Source: Drosophila pseudoobscura (lineage: Eukaryota > Arthropoda > Insecta > Diptera > Drosophilidae). Taken from it: a stretch of 64,000 nucleotides of DNA. The stretch covers positions 15,686,001 through 15,750,000 of the forward strand of contig NC_046679.1 of NCBI RefSeq assembly GCF_009870125.1. Reading direction: 5' to 3'. Of the stretch, positions 25,098 to 36,800 are shown one piece after another. The notes beneath the pieces were generated by a model. The model had not been told where the DNA came from and did not search any database. It worked only from the letters and a program-made list of their open reading frames with translations. Within the stretch, counting starts at the first letter, position 1. Every line of letters begins with the position of its first letter. Both the position numbers and the translations under genes were made by a program.

Positions 25098-28000
25098 GTA
25101 AACTTTAAGCTATTACATCGTTTATTACGTCGACTGTCGCTTACTGTCGCAAATGATATTCGCTTAATTAGAATTGCGTTTGCCGCAGCTAAATTCCAGC
25201 AAAACACATGTCGAGGACAAATATTTGCCCCTCGCTAGCGTCATAGCAGAGATGACGGGGCCATTCCAGTTTTTGCCTCTCGGGTCGTTTAAATCCTCTT
25301 TTGGCCTAGTGTCACATTTGGCCAGGGTCACATGGTCAAAACGCGCAGTTATTGCATTTGCGGCGCGTGGCGCGTGGCAGTCAGGCAAGCAGGCTGCAAA
25401 ATTTATGCGGTCTCATTTGGACCAGCGAGGACACTACTCGAAATTGTGACACTTGTAAGTGAGCGTGAAATAATTTCTCGCATTAAGTATACGCAACGGG
25501 GACCCCACAACAATGCGCGGTTGCTGTTAGAGTGCAATTGTTTAAGCAATTAATTAGCGCTGCTCCAGGACATCCATTGCCACCCAGTCCCACCACAGCG
25601 AAGATGTGACAAAGGGAAATCAAGTAAAACAAACTCAAGAACTCAAGAAAGCCAACTTCAGAACCGAAGTTATGATACTCTCATCATCATACTGTTTCTC
25701 GATCTCGCCCTCTTTTACTAAGTCTACCTACAAAAGAAGGAAGACTAGGTGCCAGGTCTTGCCTTGCATATGAATATAGTTTTTGATATTATGGAGTAAT
25801 CCTGGCCAAGAATACATCAAGTTTGTTGAGTCGGAGAGGGCTGCTTCTAAGTGTTGCAATTATATGACCAAAATGATAATACCCTCTTAAATATGAATTG
25901 GCGGCCACTTAGGGACTTCGCGCAGAGCTGCTGCTCTCAGATTGCTCAGCAAAAGCCTCTTGAAAGTAAGTCTGAGCCTCATGTTTAGTCTAACAATGGT
26001 ATTGGGGACTGGCACAGAAATGTTAAAAATCCCAACCACAAATTGTGGAAATGCCTGTCTGGGCTGCTGTCCTGTCTGCCTGTCTAATTGTCTGTACATA
26101 ATTTAGGCAAACATTTTTAATTAAGTGCACTGCTCAACTCATACACAGGCAGCCACATTACATGGCTTGGCTTGGTTTTTAATTCCATCATTAATCTTGC
26201 AGAGCCATGGGCGAGGTGTGCTCGAACAGTTGATTGCAATTAACAATCGGTGCAAGTCATAAGCAGCTTTTAGACTTTGGTGTTTGCCTCCTCGGCTCTC
26301 TGGGTCTGGGCCACAACAAGGCAAACAAAACCATCCGCAAACACAGTTGCCACACCAAATCCCAACACTTTTTGTTGGAGGCGACCAACGCACAACTTTA
26401 TTTAGTTGGCTGCGGTTTCTTGTTGTTTGCGGCTTGCCCGGCATACCCTTTTGCTAATGGTTCTATTAGCTTAATTATAGAGTTTGCCCAGTGCCGTCAG
26501 ATGTCGGACATCTGGTTACCGCTGGGGTATTGTCTTTTAAGCGTTTAAAACTTGAGATTCCTTTCCATATGCCCAATATACGAGAGTGCACAGAAACCGT
26601 AGTCTGTTAATTATGAAAATACTCGTATCTCTGGCTAAGAACTTGTTGAATTACTTTGGCAAGAGGATGAAAACTTCCACACTTTGCGAAATCTTTTCTT
26701 TCACATCGTATCGTTTTAGTTGCTATACCCGGTAATCGCAGAGTACAAAGGAATATTTTATTTCTGATACATGCAGCAGACAGCTCTTCCAAAAGCTTTT
26801 TTAACCAACCAAAATAGGTTATCGTAATGTCAGTCGCTCTGTGAAATGAAACGAACTTATTGCCCCTACTTAATTATTTTTATTAAATGCTATTTCAGGT
26901 AATTGGTTCTTGAGTAGTGGGTATCTTTTAGTCGGATTATTGTCTTTAGCCTTCTGTCTTGTGTTGTGCTTGTTTTGCTTGTTCAGCCGCTGTCTGTGGC
27001 ACTCGTAACTTGGCCGCAAAATTGCTTGTTTCCGCTTCCGCCCACTCAACCCTCGACAGCCCTTGCTCGGCCCTCGTCGCCCACTGATAGATGCCATTAT
27101 GACCTACACTTTGGCATAAGTTTCCCCCTTCTTGGGCGACTTCGGGCGCTGACGACGGTGTCGGGGATGCTGGAAGCAATTAAAGCCAATTATTCTGAAA
27201 TAATTGTTTTAAGCAGATTTCTTGTGAGCCTCCCCATCTTGGCCAGTTTATTGTGGTTTCGTTCTTTGTATTTTTTTTGGTTGAGGATGTTGTCTGTTAG
27301 CTGCTTGGGGCTTTATTCGGCTTTGGGCCTGACGTTTGAGTTTTCTTTATAACGATTTTTATTTTCAATTTGCATTGCAAAAAGCTCGTTAAAATAATTT
27401 GTCACAGTTTGCTGTTTAATTAAAAAGTTTCAAATGAATGTGCCATGCCATTAAATGGTTCTCTCTCGGGCTCTCTACCTTCCTCCTCCCACTATATTGT
27501 ATTGTGTGTTCCTCTTTCCCTCTGTGTTTTTGCATGCCTAAAAACAATTAACCCGAATGCAATGCATTGCAATGGGATGCATATCCACATCCATTCGTAC
27601 GAGTGCGTTCATTTGTATACTCTTAGCATAGTAGAATTTAACATAGTGACGAAATATGCCCTGTGAAAATGTACATCAGGGGTACTTTGGGTCTTGAATT
27701 TTGATATTCATTCAATAGTTGCTATAATCAAACTATTAAGCCAGCTATTGACCAAACTTTTCTTCCCTCAGTCGGTTTAATTAGTTGGAATTAAGGACAT
27801 TTTGCCTTTCTTAGAACTAATCCATCTTTGACTAGAAAGTAGTGAGTTGATGTTAAGTTAAAGTGATCTTGGCCTTGCCAAACAGTTCAAAAGGAGCCCA
27901 ACCATCACTAAATACACCTTACAGAGAACTGGATAATAATAAGAAATCCTCGAATATTTTAGACCAAGGCACCCGGTTAGTGCTTCTGCTTTCTTTACGG

Positions 28001-28868
28001 ATCGGTTGCTTATCTAATGTATATATTTCTGCGTGTGTCAGAGTGGCTGTCTCTATGCATGTGCATTGCTCTACAATTTCATTTGCCAACCAAATAACAG
28101 GAGTACGAAAAAAGAGCGCCATACAAAATTCGCAACGAGAATTTTGTGTATGCACAATAAAATTTATTGTTGTACTAGCAATTGTTGTAAGCCTTTGTAT
28201 TTGTCTGTGTGTGTCTGTGAGTCGCCCACAATGTCCGTCAGGGGCTTCATTGTTCAGCCACATAATTAATTGTCGTAGTTTTTGGGTGTTAAATAATTAG
28301 AAAACAAGTTTTTCAGCTATTAATCACACGGAGTGTGGCGCAGGATAGCAGGGTGAACAAAGTAAGAGAACTTTTTATACGAAAACTAGCAAAAATGTGT
28401 TGTTAAATTTAATGGCCAGAGAGCACCCATCACACCACATAAAAACTCGAATTAACCTCAACACCTTATCAATGGGAAGTGGTTCCTAATAGGCTCCCTA
28501 AGCTCCAATTGTAACCCATTCTAAATCACAACATAATCCCATAATTTACATAAAATTGAGCCAAATAGCCGCCACAAGCATACCAAGAAGCACCCACAAA
28601 AGAAACGCTCCTCAGACTCCTTCCCAACCTCGGGGCTAACACAATTTGCCCCACTCAAATATCATTATGTCATAAATTGAAGTGGAATCCTGGTTCATTT
28701 ATGAAATTTTCCCATTCCCATTGAGGGTCCGGTGCGTGTGTGTGTGTATAGAAATTTCACAAATTCGATTTTCGTACAAGTTCAATGGGGGAAAAGTGAA
28801 AAAGGAAGAGCAAGTGTGTGCTCGAATTTAAGTTTTTATGAGTGCCATCATTGGTATCATCACGTCAC

Positions 28869-28895
28869 CATCATCATCATCATCATCATCATCAT
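28869..28895. repeat. CAT trinucleotide repeat, nine units
   Basis: Nine uninterrupted CAT units in non-coding DNA. Confidence 0.9.
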
Positions 28896-29296
28896 AAGCT
28901 TGACCTTTCTAATTGCCAAGACAACAACTTTAAAGTGAGTGTTTGAGGATGGAAGTGGGGAGCATCAAGTAAGTTGGACATTTGCATGGTAAATCTTCTT
29001 TAAACAGAGGCAGAGATGCTGCTAATGAAACGTCAATTATGTGCGACCGTTTACAGGGCGGGTACCATCCAGGAAAGAAATAGAAGAAACGACTAAAGAA
29101 TACCGTATGCTCAGACTGTGTTGTCCAATGGAATGTATCATTTTGATATTCAATGAATAATTAGATATTGGGTCCAACAAAAATAAAATCTCAATATATT
29201 TTTCTAGATACGCACTATGAAACTCCTCTGAATTTGAGTTTGGAGTACAAGAGAAATGTGGGAATCGACTGAAGCTCGCTTTTTCCTGTCATATAA

Positions 29297-29328
29297 TATA
29301 CCCTTGTGCCCTACGGGTAGCGGGTATA
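29297..29328. repeat. Short TATACCC...GGGTATA inverted pair
   Basis: TATACCC (29297-29303) and GGGTATA (29322-29328) flank 18 bases. The same type of edge occurs in many dispersed Drosophila repeats and near 43507 in this window. It may be a small relic of such an element. Confidence 0.3.
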
Positions 29329-32300
29329 AAAATGAGCACGTGACCAACTTTGTCAACGCTTCAAGCATATCCAATTTAACCCTCAAATTGCTGTCATTAT
29401 GACAGCCACCAGAGCAGAGAACAGAGGCAGCGGCATCAGCATCCGGAGTAGCATCGGTGGAGTCGCTGAGTTATTAGCGAAGCGTGATTGGCATAAATCA
29501 ATGCAGAAGCAGCGCGACGTCAGAGGTGAGGTCAACGGAGGTGGAGACAACGAGGACGACGACAACTGGAGACAACAGAGAAATGCACCTGCCGGAGACA
29601 CTTCGCGAACTCGCTGGCCGGCTCTTTGCCCTAATGGGATTCAAGCCAGTGAAAAATTTATGACTGCCATTCCTTACCTCCCACTCATCCGCCCACTTGT
29701 CGATGACATTGTTCCGCTGTGGGTTCCGCGTGTAATCCCTCTTATATCAAGACGGATGTCGCTGATGCGCCATTTATGCTGAAATCGAAAGCATATTGAT
29801 TCGTCGATCGCATTAACATAAATATATAGCTGCACCGGATTTGTGGGCGCCTTTGGCTTCCTTGGCGCATTGCAGATGGGGATACTCGTACTCTGATTTG
29901 CATAGAGCGCGGGATTGTTAAGGAATGTAAATGCTATCTTGAATAACTTTTAGCAAGCGATCTGTTTATACACCTCCCTCCCACTATCCCACTCTCCCAG
30001 CTCTCGTCCATTTCATGTACGAGTAATCCTATTTTTTTTTTGACTTGCTTCTTTGTTTGACAAAATGTTGGACAAAGGATTTAATTAGTTTTTCTTTCAT
30101 TTGCCATGGGAGCAGAGCAGCTCTCTAGTAATTGCATTTGAACAGATATCACGACACGCGAGAACGTTTCGTGCACGGAACGGGTGGAAAAGCCAAATTG
30201 AAAACAAGAAACGGATGGCTAGTTTCGTGGTCGAAACATTAGATACCTTTTCGAATCCCTTGTGCATTAAAGAGGTATATTAGAATACTCGTTTTTGTCC
30301 CATCCGTCCTTTGGGATCTCTATGAACTTGGCTTTGACGTGAGTTTCAGTCAGAGGTTCTGTGAGCTTCAATGACAGAGTTCCCTTTCCCGCATTTCAAA
30401 CACTTACTAGAATTGATAAAGCCCCAATTCAAAGGGTAACAAATTAGGGGAAACACTACTGACGAGTGACCGACTGGCAGTTGGGGCTAGGAGGTTGCCG
30501 CCTTCCTTTCTCTCTAATGAAATACTTGTGTCGTGTGCCTGTCGACATTATTAACAGCTTCCGAACTTTTGAATCTACGAATTGCAAACTGCAAAGGGAG
30601 CGAAAATGGGAGCGCCAACACGGTATCAACAGCAAAGGGAAAATGTGAAAAGTGTGCTAATTTCCATTAAGAGTGCAGGAGCAGCAAAGGCAACATCCAC
30701 AGCAACATCATCCAGAGCAACACCATCAGCACAAAGGCAGCGCCAGAAAAGTGTTTAATTCAAATTGTGGCTCAAAAGCAGCCACTGTGGCGCCATTCTG
30801 CCATGACCATGGCCGGAAAAGCAGCTCCTCTTTGGTTGAGTCAAGTGCAGTGGCAGTCAGTTTATTTATTCCTCCAGCAAGAGTTGGGATTAGGTTTGGG
30901 CTTGGGTTCGGGTTGCAGTTCCAGCTCCAGTTCCGGGGTCGCATCGAATAAGTCGCTGCTGCCTTGGCGACAGAAAGCCAATTTATGTGCTTTGTGCATT
31001 TTTTGTTTGAGTTTGCTATATTTTTTATTGGCAGCACAATTTATTCACAAATATGGTTGCACTTCTCCCCGTGCTGTGTATGCCTGTGAGCGATGTTTAT
31101 TGTACAAAGGATATATGGTATTGCCAGAGCAACAAAGAGTAGTATTTTTTATATACATATATTCTCCGGCCCCCGCTCAGCTTAGACGAGACTAGTTTGT
31201 TTGGCCAGATTTGATAAATGTGGGAAACATTTTGAGAAAACCAAAGTTCACTTTTGCACATTGAAATCATATAATAAAAATGGTATAAATATTTAAAGTG
31301 ATGGCTAGGCTAGGCTAGGAAATGTGATGATGTTATGAATATTGTTCGATTTGGATTTTATTTCAATTTCATTGAATATTTTCCTAATTTGTCCAATTTC
31401 CCGATCCTTCGCTTTTTATTCCGCTCTATTTCTTCGAATTCTTTTCGCATTTGATATTTTTTGGGACATCCATCTTTCAAGTATTTTATTTGACTCGCAT
31501 TAAAACTCTTCTTAAACTCTTGAAAAAAGAGTAACAATAGTGTTTTCAAATTTGTCTCTTACCCAAGAATATTTTTCAACGCGCCATGTGAGCAATTTCC
31601 GATTGTACTATACAGGCAACAAAAGGCCATGAAGCGGCTGCATAAATCCGATATACCGTATTAAAGACCCAGGCTGGGACAACCCAACATGAGAGTATTG
31701 TACGTATACGATACCTTTGGCATTTTCTGAAGTCAGCATACAATATTTGTCGTTACTTGGTGGCCCGATGGTGGTTGGCGGCTGGCCGTCGCCCTGCCTT
31801 TTGGCTTTGTTGTGGGCGAAGCTTTTAAAAGTTAATAAATCCTTTTAACTTATTCCATATTTCAATGCTGCTGCTTTTTGCCGTTACTGCTGCTGGTGCT
31901 CTTGCTTTTGCTGCTGGTGTGGCGGGATTCGTTTAAATCGGGAGAAATGCCAACCAACAATGTGAATTTTCTTGTGTGATGCTGCCGTGCCCTGGTATGC
32001 CCTGGCGTGCTCTTGTGGACAGAATCAATGGGGAAACTGGCTGAATGAAAGCAATTCACTTTATTGAACAGCATTATTCAAATGGAGTTTCTCTGCTCTG
32101 GCAAAACGGTCTCTAGATTATGAAGCTGTATTGTGTGTACGATTTGTACAGCTCATCGGCAGACATCATTCATATCAGTTTGAACATAGAACGGAACTAT
32201 CATTAAACTTTTCATCTATTTCAATTTCTATTTTCATTTCTATTTCAATCTGTAGGCCTCTGTGTCCCGTTCCGTCCAGAGACAGCGGGATTGAGTGACT

Positions 32301-33552
32301 GGCTCATCATATATCATGGCCTTTGTCATCCATTGTCTTCCATTTCCGACATACATCTCTTGAATATTGCGTTATTTTTCCGTTTCTTGCCATTGCGTTA
32401 CACGTTGTTTTTTTTTGTTTTCTGATTTGTTGTGGCAACCAACATTTATATTCCTTTATAAGTATTCGAATATATATTTATATATAGTAGGTCTGTATGT
32501 CTGTGTTGTGTGGCCGTTGTGCGGCCTTTTAACGATTCATTTTTTATAAGAGAGAGCCCGCGCCGGCGAAGACTTACTATAAGCTCAGTTTCCATTCAGG
32601 ACTGGCTCGGGTTTCTGTGCTGCCTTCGCCTGAATCGCCCTGTATTTTTATTATTTATTATCCGTTTTAAATCCCAGCTAAAGATCATTATACACATCAG
32701 TGCGTCCGATTGTGAGAATCGCAGCTACTTCTGATTTTCTGATTTCTTGTTTTCGACGTTTTCCCCCAGTCACCAGTTCCAGCAAAAGCTGGAGTCCCCC
32801 AGCATTTGGTCTCCCCTCTGTCCCCCAAAACAGCTCTCAAGTCCCTTGCAGAATCCCTGTGCTGGGGGAAGGACGCACAAGCGCCAAACGAAGGCAAGGA
32901 AAACGATTTAACTGAAAATTGAGGTTGAACTTAATCATAAATCAATGCTAATGATGCTAAAATGCTAGAAAATTTCTTACACAGCCCAGCCCGGGACGCG
33001 CCATTTCGAGTGGATATCACTTCCACGAAGGATGGAAATCTGTGGGAAGGAAATCCAGATTCAGGCAAGGATTTGCAGAGCTGGCATTTGCCAAGGCACC
33101 ATTCGCAACCCACACCCACACCCCCAATGCCCACGCCAGCGCCCACGCCCACCTCCAAGCCCACGCCCACGTCCTTGCCCATTTGGCAGATGTCTGACTG
33201 TCATTTATTACAATTGCTTTGACTTTTGTTAGTTTGTTGTCGCTGGCATTTTGTATTATGCATCTCATTGTGGATATCCCTGAACTCAGTTGGCCCTGAG
33301 ATTTATAATCTGTTTTTCCGATATTGTCACTTTCGCAATAGGCATTGTAGGAACAGTTTCGTTACAAGCAAAATAGTTTTCGGAGCGCACGGAAAGGATT
33401 TTTATTTTAAAAGATTTTTACTAAAATTTCTCAACTTTTGTCGTACGTTTTTTGGGAATATTTTCAACCTTTTTTAAAAGAACGATTTCTGAACGCTTTC
33501 TTTAAACGGTTTTTTTCAGATTGCTGAACTTTCGTGGAACGCCGCTACGAAG

Positions 33553-33834
33553 ATGAGCTCGACTAATTTGGATTACGAGCATATGTCTCAGCGTCGCGAG
33601 AAGCTGCCACAGGATGTGTGCCGTCTGATTATGCAGGGACGCCAGGCCAAGGGGCTAAGCCAGAAGGATCTTGCCAGCAAGATTTGCGAGAAGCCGCAAG
33701 TCATTGGTGACTACGAGGCCGGCCGCGGTATACCCAAGGATCAAATTCTTGCCAAGATCGAGCGCATCATCGGCATCAAGCTGCGCGGCAAGAACCGCGG
33801 TATGCCACTTGAGACCATGGGGAAAAAGAAGTAA
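33553..33834 (+). CDS. MBF1-like helix-turn-helix protein lacking the N-terminal domain
   Basis: An intact 93-codon ORF encodes a protein very like the C-terminal two thirds of Multiprotein Bridging Factor 1, a conserved coactivator of about 145 residues that links activators such as FTZ-F1 and Jun to TBP. The Cro/C1-type HTH (about residues 24-78) is complete, with the QGRQAKGLSQKDLA, DYEAGRGIP and GIKLRGKNRGMPLE motifs and a lysine tail. The family's first 50-60 residues are missing: the frame has a stop at 33490-33492, and no matching sequence is seen upstream. A TTTTTTCAG at 33511-33519 resembles a 3' splice site, so a non-homologous upstream exon is possible. The coding part is uninterrupted, as in a retrocopy, but no poly(A) tract follows. 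It is probably an additional copy and not the parent gene. It may act as a short HTH protein or be a young, still-open pseudogene. Confidence 0.7.
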   Translation: MSSTNLDYEHMSQRREKLPQDVCRLIMQGRQAKGLSQKDLASKICEKPQVIGDYEAGRGIPKDQILAKIERIIGIKLRGKNRGMPLETMGKKK

Positions 33835-36800
33835 AAAACCACCAGAATACCACCAACAGTATCTGTTTGACCACGTTATTGATTAAAGGCTTGCTTGGAT
33901 TACCTGAAATGCTATGCTTTTCCCTTCTGCCCTGATCATTGTCTAGTCAATTTCCGCAGGCCAATAGCCTCTTTCAAATGCCTTTTCTGCCAAAAACTGC
34001 TCGGGAGTGATAGCTCGTTAAAGTGACGCCATAAAAGTGGAGCATAATGTGACGCCCGAGAATTGCAAAATTCATGAAGGCAATGCAAGGGAAATTTAGG
34101 TGCGATATATACTTTCCCTGTTACCTCAAAGTTTGTATACTCTTTCAGGGAAATTGTTAATTTTTGATATAAGACATTCGGTGGAAGAATTTATTTGACA
34201 TTTGCAGCTGAAATTTTTGGAAGGGAATTGCTTTGTTTTCTTAGTTCTTGTTTTCATAATTTTCCATTAGATATCATTGGAACTCATTTTAGTCATCAAA
34301 GGACGATTCTCTAAGGTATCTAAAGACTTTATTATAGTAGCTTGATATTAAGAATTATTATAATACCAGGGTGCAAGTCCCCGACTCACTCGTTTAGCTC
34401 GCAGACACAGATATGAGTAAAATATCGGGCCACGTGCCAAAAGCGCTAAAGCTAACCAATCTTGTCGTTTCAATTAACATTTTATTTAGAAATATAGAAC
34501 AAAAATTGGATTTGTTCATATGTTTCAGTAAATAGTCAAACTATCCCCAGTACAGGGCATAACGTGCACATTATATATTCAAAGCACTTTAAGTCATTTA
34601 TATTTCGATAAAAGTGTTTATGCAAATCTTGTAAAACGTAATCGTAAAGCGAACGAAGAACCGCCAACGATACCGAAGCCAATGTCGATGCCTGAAAGCG
34701 CATTACCAGAGCTGAAGGCGGTTCCTGGGGAAGGAGGACGGAGACAGAGCGAGCGAGCGAGAGAAAGAGAGAGATGGCTCCGAGTTGTAAAAATTGAAAT
34801 AAATGTATGCTGGGACACGGAGACCTCCACACACAGACATATTGTATGCAAAACATGTGTGTGAGAGCGAATATACGGGTGTGCGTGAGTGTCTGTGGCA
34901 TAAGTTATGCCTCGCTGGTGCCCAAATGGACAGAGGGTGGCACCTGACTGCTACTCAACATACACACCCTCATGCACCCACCCAGCAGCAGCACCAGGCT
35001 CAAGCCACCTCCAGTTATTCTGACCTCAGACGCAGACCCAACCACAATGGAACAAACATTTTTGCAAATAGAAAATTGAGTTAGCGTCTCCCGCTCCCTG
35101 AAATCATGTGAAAGTCCTATAGTTGAGTCGAATTTATGTGACCCTATATACGCTTCAGTGTTGGCAAAGAGAGAAGTATTGCAATGTCAGAAAGGTGCAT
35201 GGCTATTGACACTTGTAGATTAGATTTGGTTAGCCAAATGAGCTTAGTATAGTCTGGAAGTTTTTGGAAGTGTGTTGCTAATTTAGTCGGAAAATATAAT
35301 TATATTTGCATGTCCTCCAAGAACATAGTACACCCCTGAGATACCACAATTACAGGGTACCAAAAAAAAAAAAACAAATGCGTGAGAGCTGGGCCAGAGG
35401 TGGCTGAGGTGCGTTGAATTTGTGGAAATTGCCTTTTTACGAGCGTATTAGCATGCGTGTGTGGGTATTTGCATTCGAGCTGGGCCGCGTGTGTGGGGCC
35501 CGCGCCTAATGTGTCCCCAGTGAATGAGTGCGGACCCTCTCCCTCCAGCTCCAGGCCACCGACTTGCCTCCCCTTCTTGGGCCGCAGATAAATCAATTTA
35601 CTCTCATTTTATTTGTATGCATAAATTTGTGCGTAATAAACAGTGCGTTGCGTCGCAGTAACCAGCGTTTTTTGAAATGATTTTCTTAAGCAGCTTCTCC
35701 CCTCCATATTCAATTTACGCACGCCTGCAGTCAGGCGCCGCTTCTTAGTTTTTTGTGAATCATTTTGATTATTCTCGTTCTTAGAACTCAAAAGAGAAAC
35801 CATTCCTTTTGTTTAGTTTAATTTTTTAGCTGGTTTGGATTTGACCAGCTTACGAATTCTTTTCTGAATACTGACGAATTTTGTTCTTAATATATCGTAT
35901 ATTCAGTCCCAAACTCTATTGGCCACCTAAGGAATGTTTTCCTGTGCAAAAATACTGTCACAGATACAAACTGACTCTGCTGATGATCTTTTTAAACTCC
36001 AATTTTTTAAACACTCGTATGTGAACATAATTATTTAATTTGAAATTTGTGCTCGTAAGAAGGTATCGCTTTTTGAATAGGCAATGATGTCCTTGTAAAG
36101 GCACCTGCTGCCGTGTGTATGTGTGAGTAATGGAAGCAGCTAACATAACATTTTCCAATTCATTGAGTTTTACAGATGCCATCCATTGGCGTCATCAGTG
36201 ATTTAGAATTGTATTGTAACCTCCCCAAACGGAGAGGGATATCGATGGGGATAAGGACGAGTTGCTATCCCCTTTGTCACGTTCCCGAGCGTGTATTTGT
36301 GTGTTTGTGTGTGACGTCAACAAATGTCAACATCCGATTTGTCAAATTGTTGAAAAATCCATATATGTATAAGTATTGCAAACACACTGTGAGTCAGAGC
36401 CTAAACTCTGGCGGCTTTCTATGGATGGATCTGGTCGAGCGTTAAAATGAAATTAGATTGACGTTTGACACATTTGCTTTTTTTGGGTATGCCTAGAAGA
36501 TGATTTTGCCTACAGCCTACAGACTACAGCCTCTTGGCATTTGCTCTTCCGAAGCCCCACCTGCCAGACAGCAAGCCACCGCCATCCAGCCGGCTGTCAC
36601 TTTAAATCCGTGGTAGTCTGTCAGCAGAGAGAGCCCCACCTGGGGGAATTCTCGTGGCACACTTACAGGCGTATCAATATTCGGGAATTCGGGAAGTGCT
36701 CGACATGTTTTCGATTTCGGGGATAAACAAAGAGCACAACAAATCACTAAAGTGAAAAGTGTTCGACGAGAGGAAAAAAGAAAAGCAGGAAAAAACATGA

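Larger units (their letters stand above)
25098..33552. other. Gene-poor region between the metallothionein and the MBF1-like ORF
   Basis: No recognisable gene. Contents include a TACCC/GGGTA inverted pair at 29297-29328, a CAT trinucleotide run (28869-28895) and several open frames of simple composition, for example the 127-codon frame at 29399-29782. Stretches near 26.7 and 29.3 kb have the TATACCC-type sequence seen at the edges of dispersed fly repeats. Confidence 0.5.

Noticed and set aside
29399..29782. 127-codon plus-strand ORF
   Set aside because: No domain, signal peptide or splice context; composition fits chance in GC-rich non-coding DNA. It could be reconsidered if conserved.
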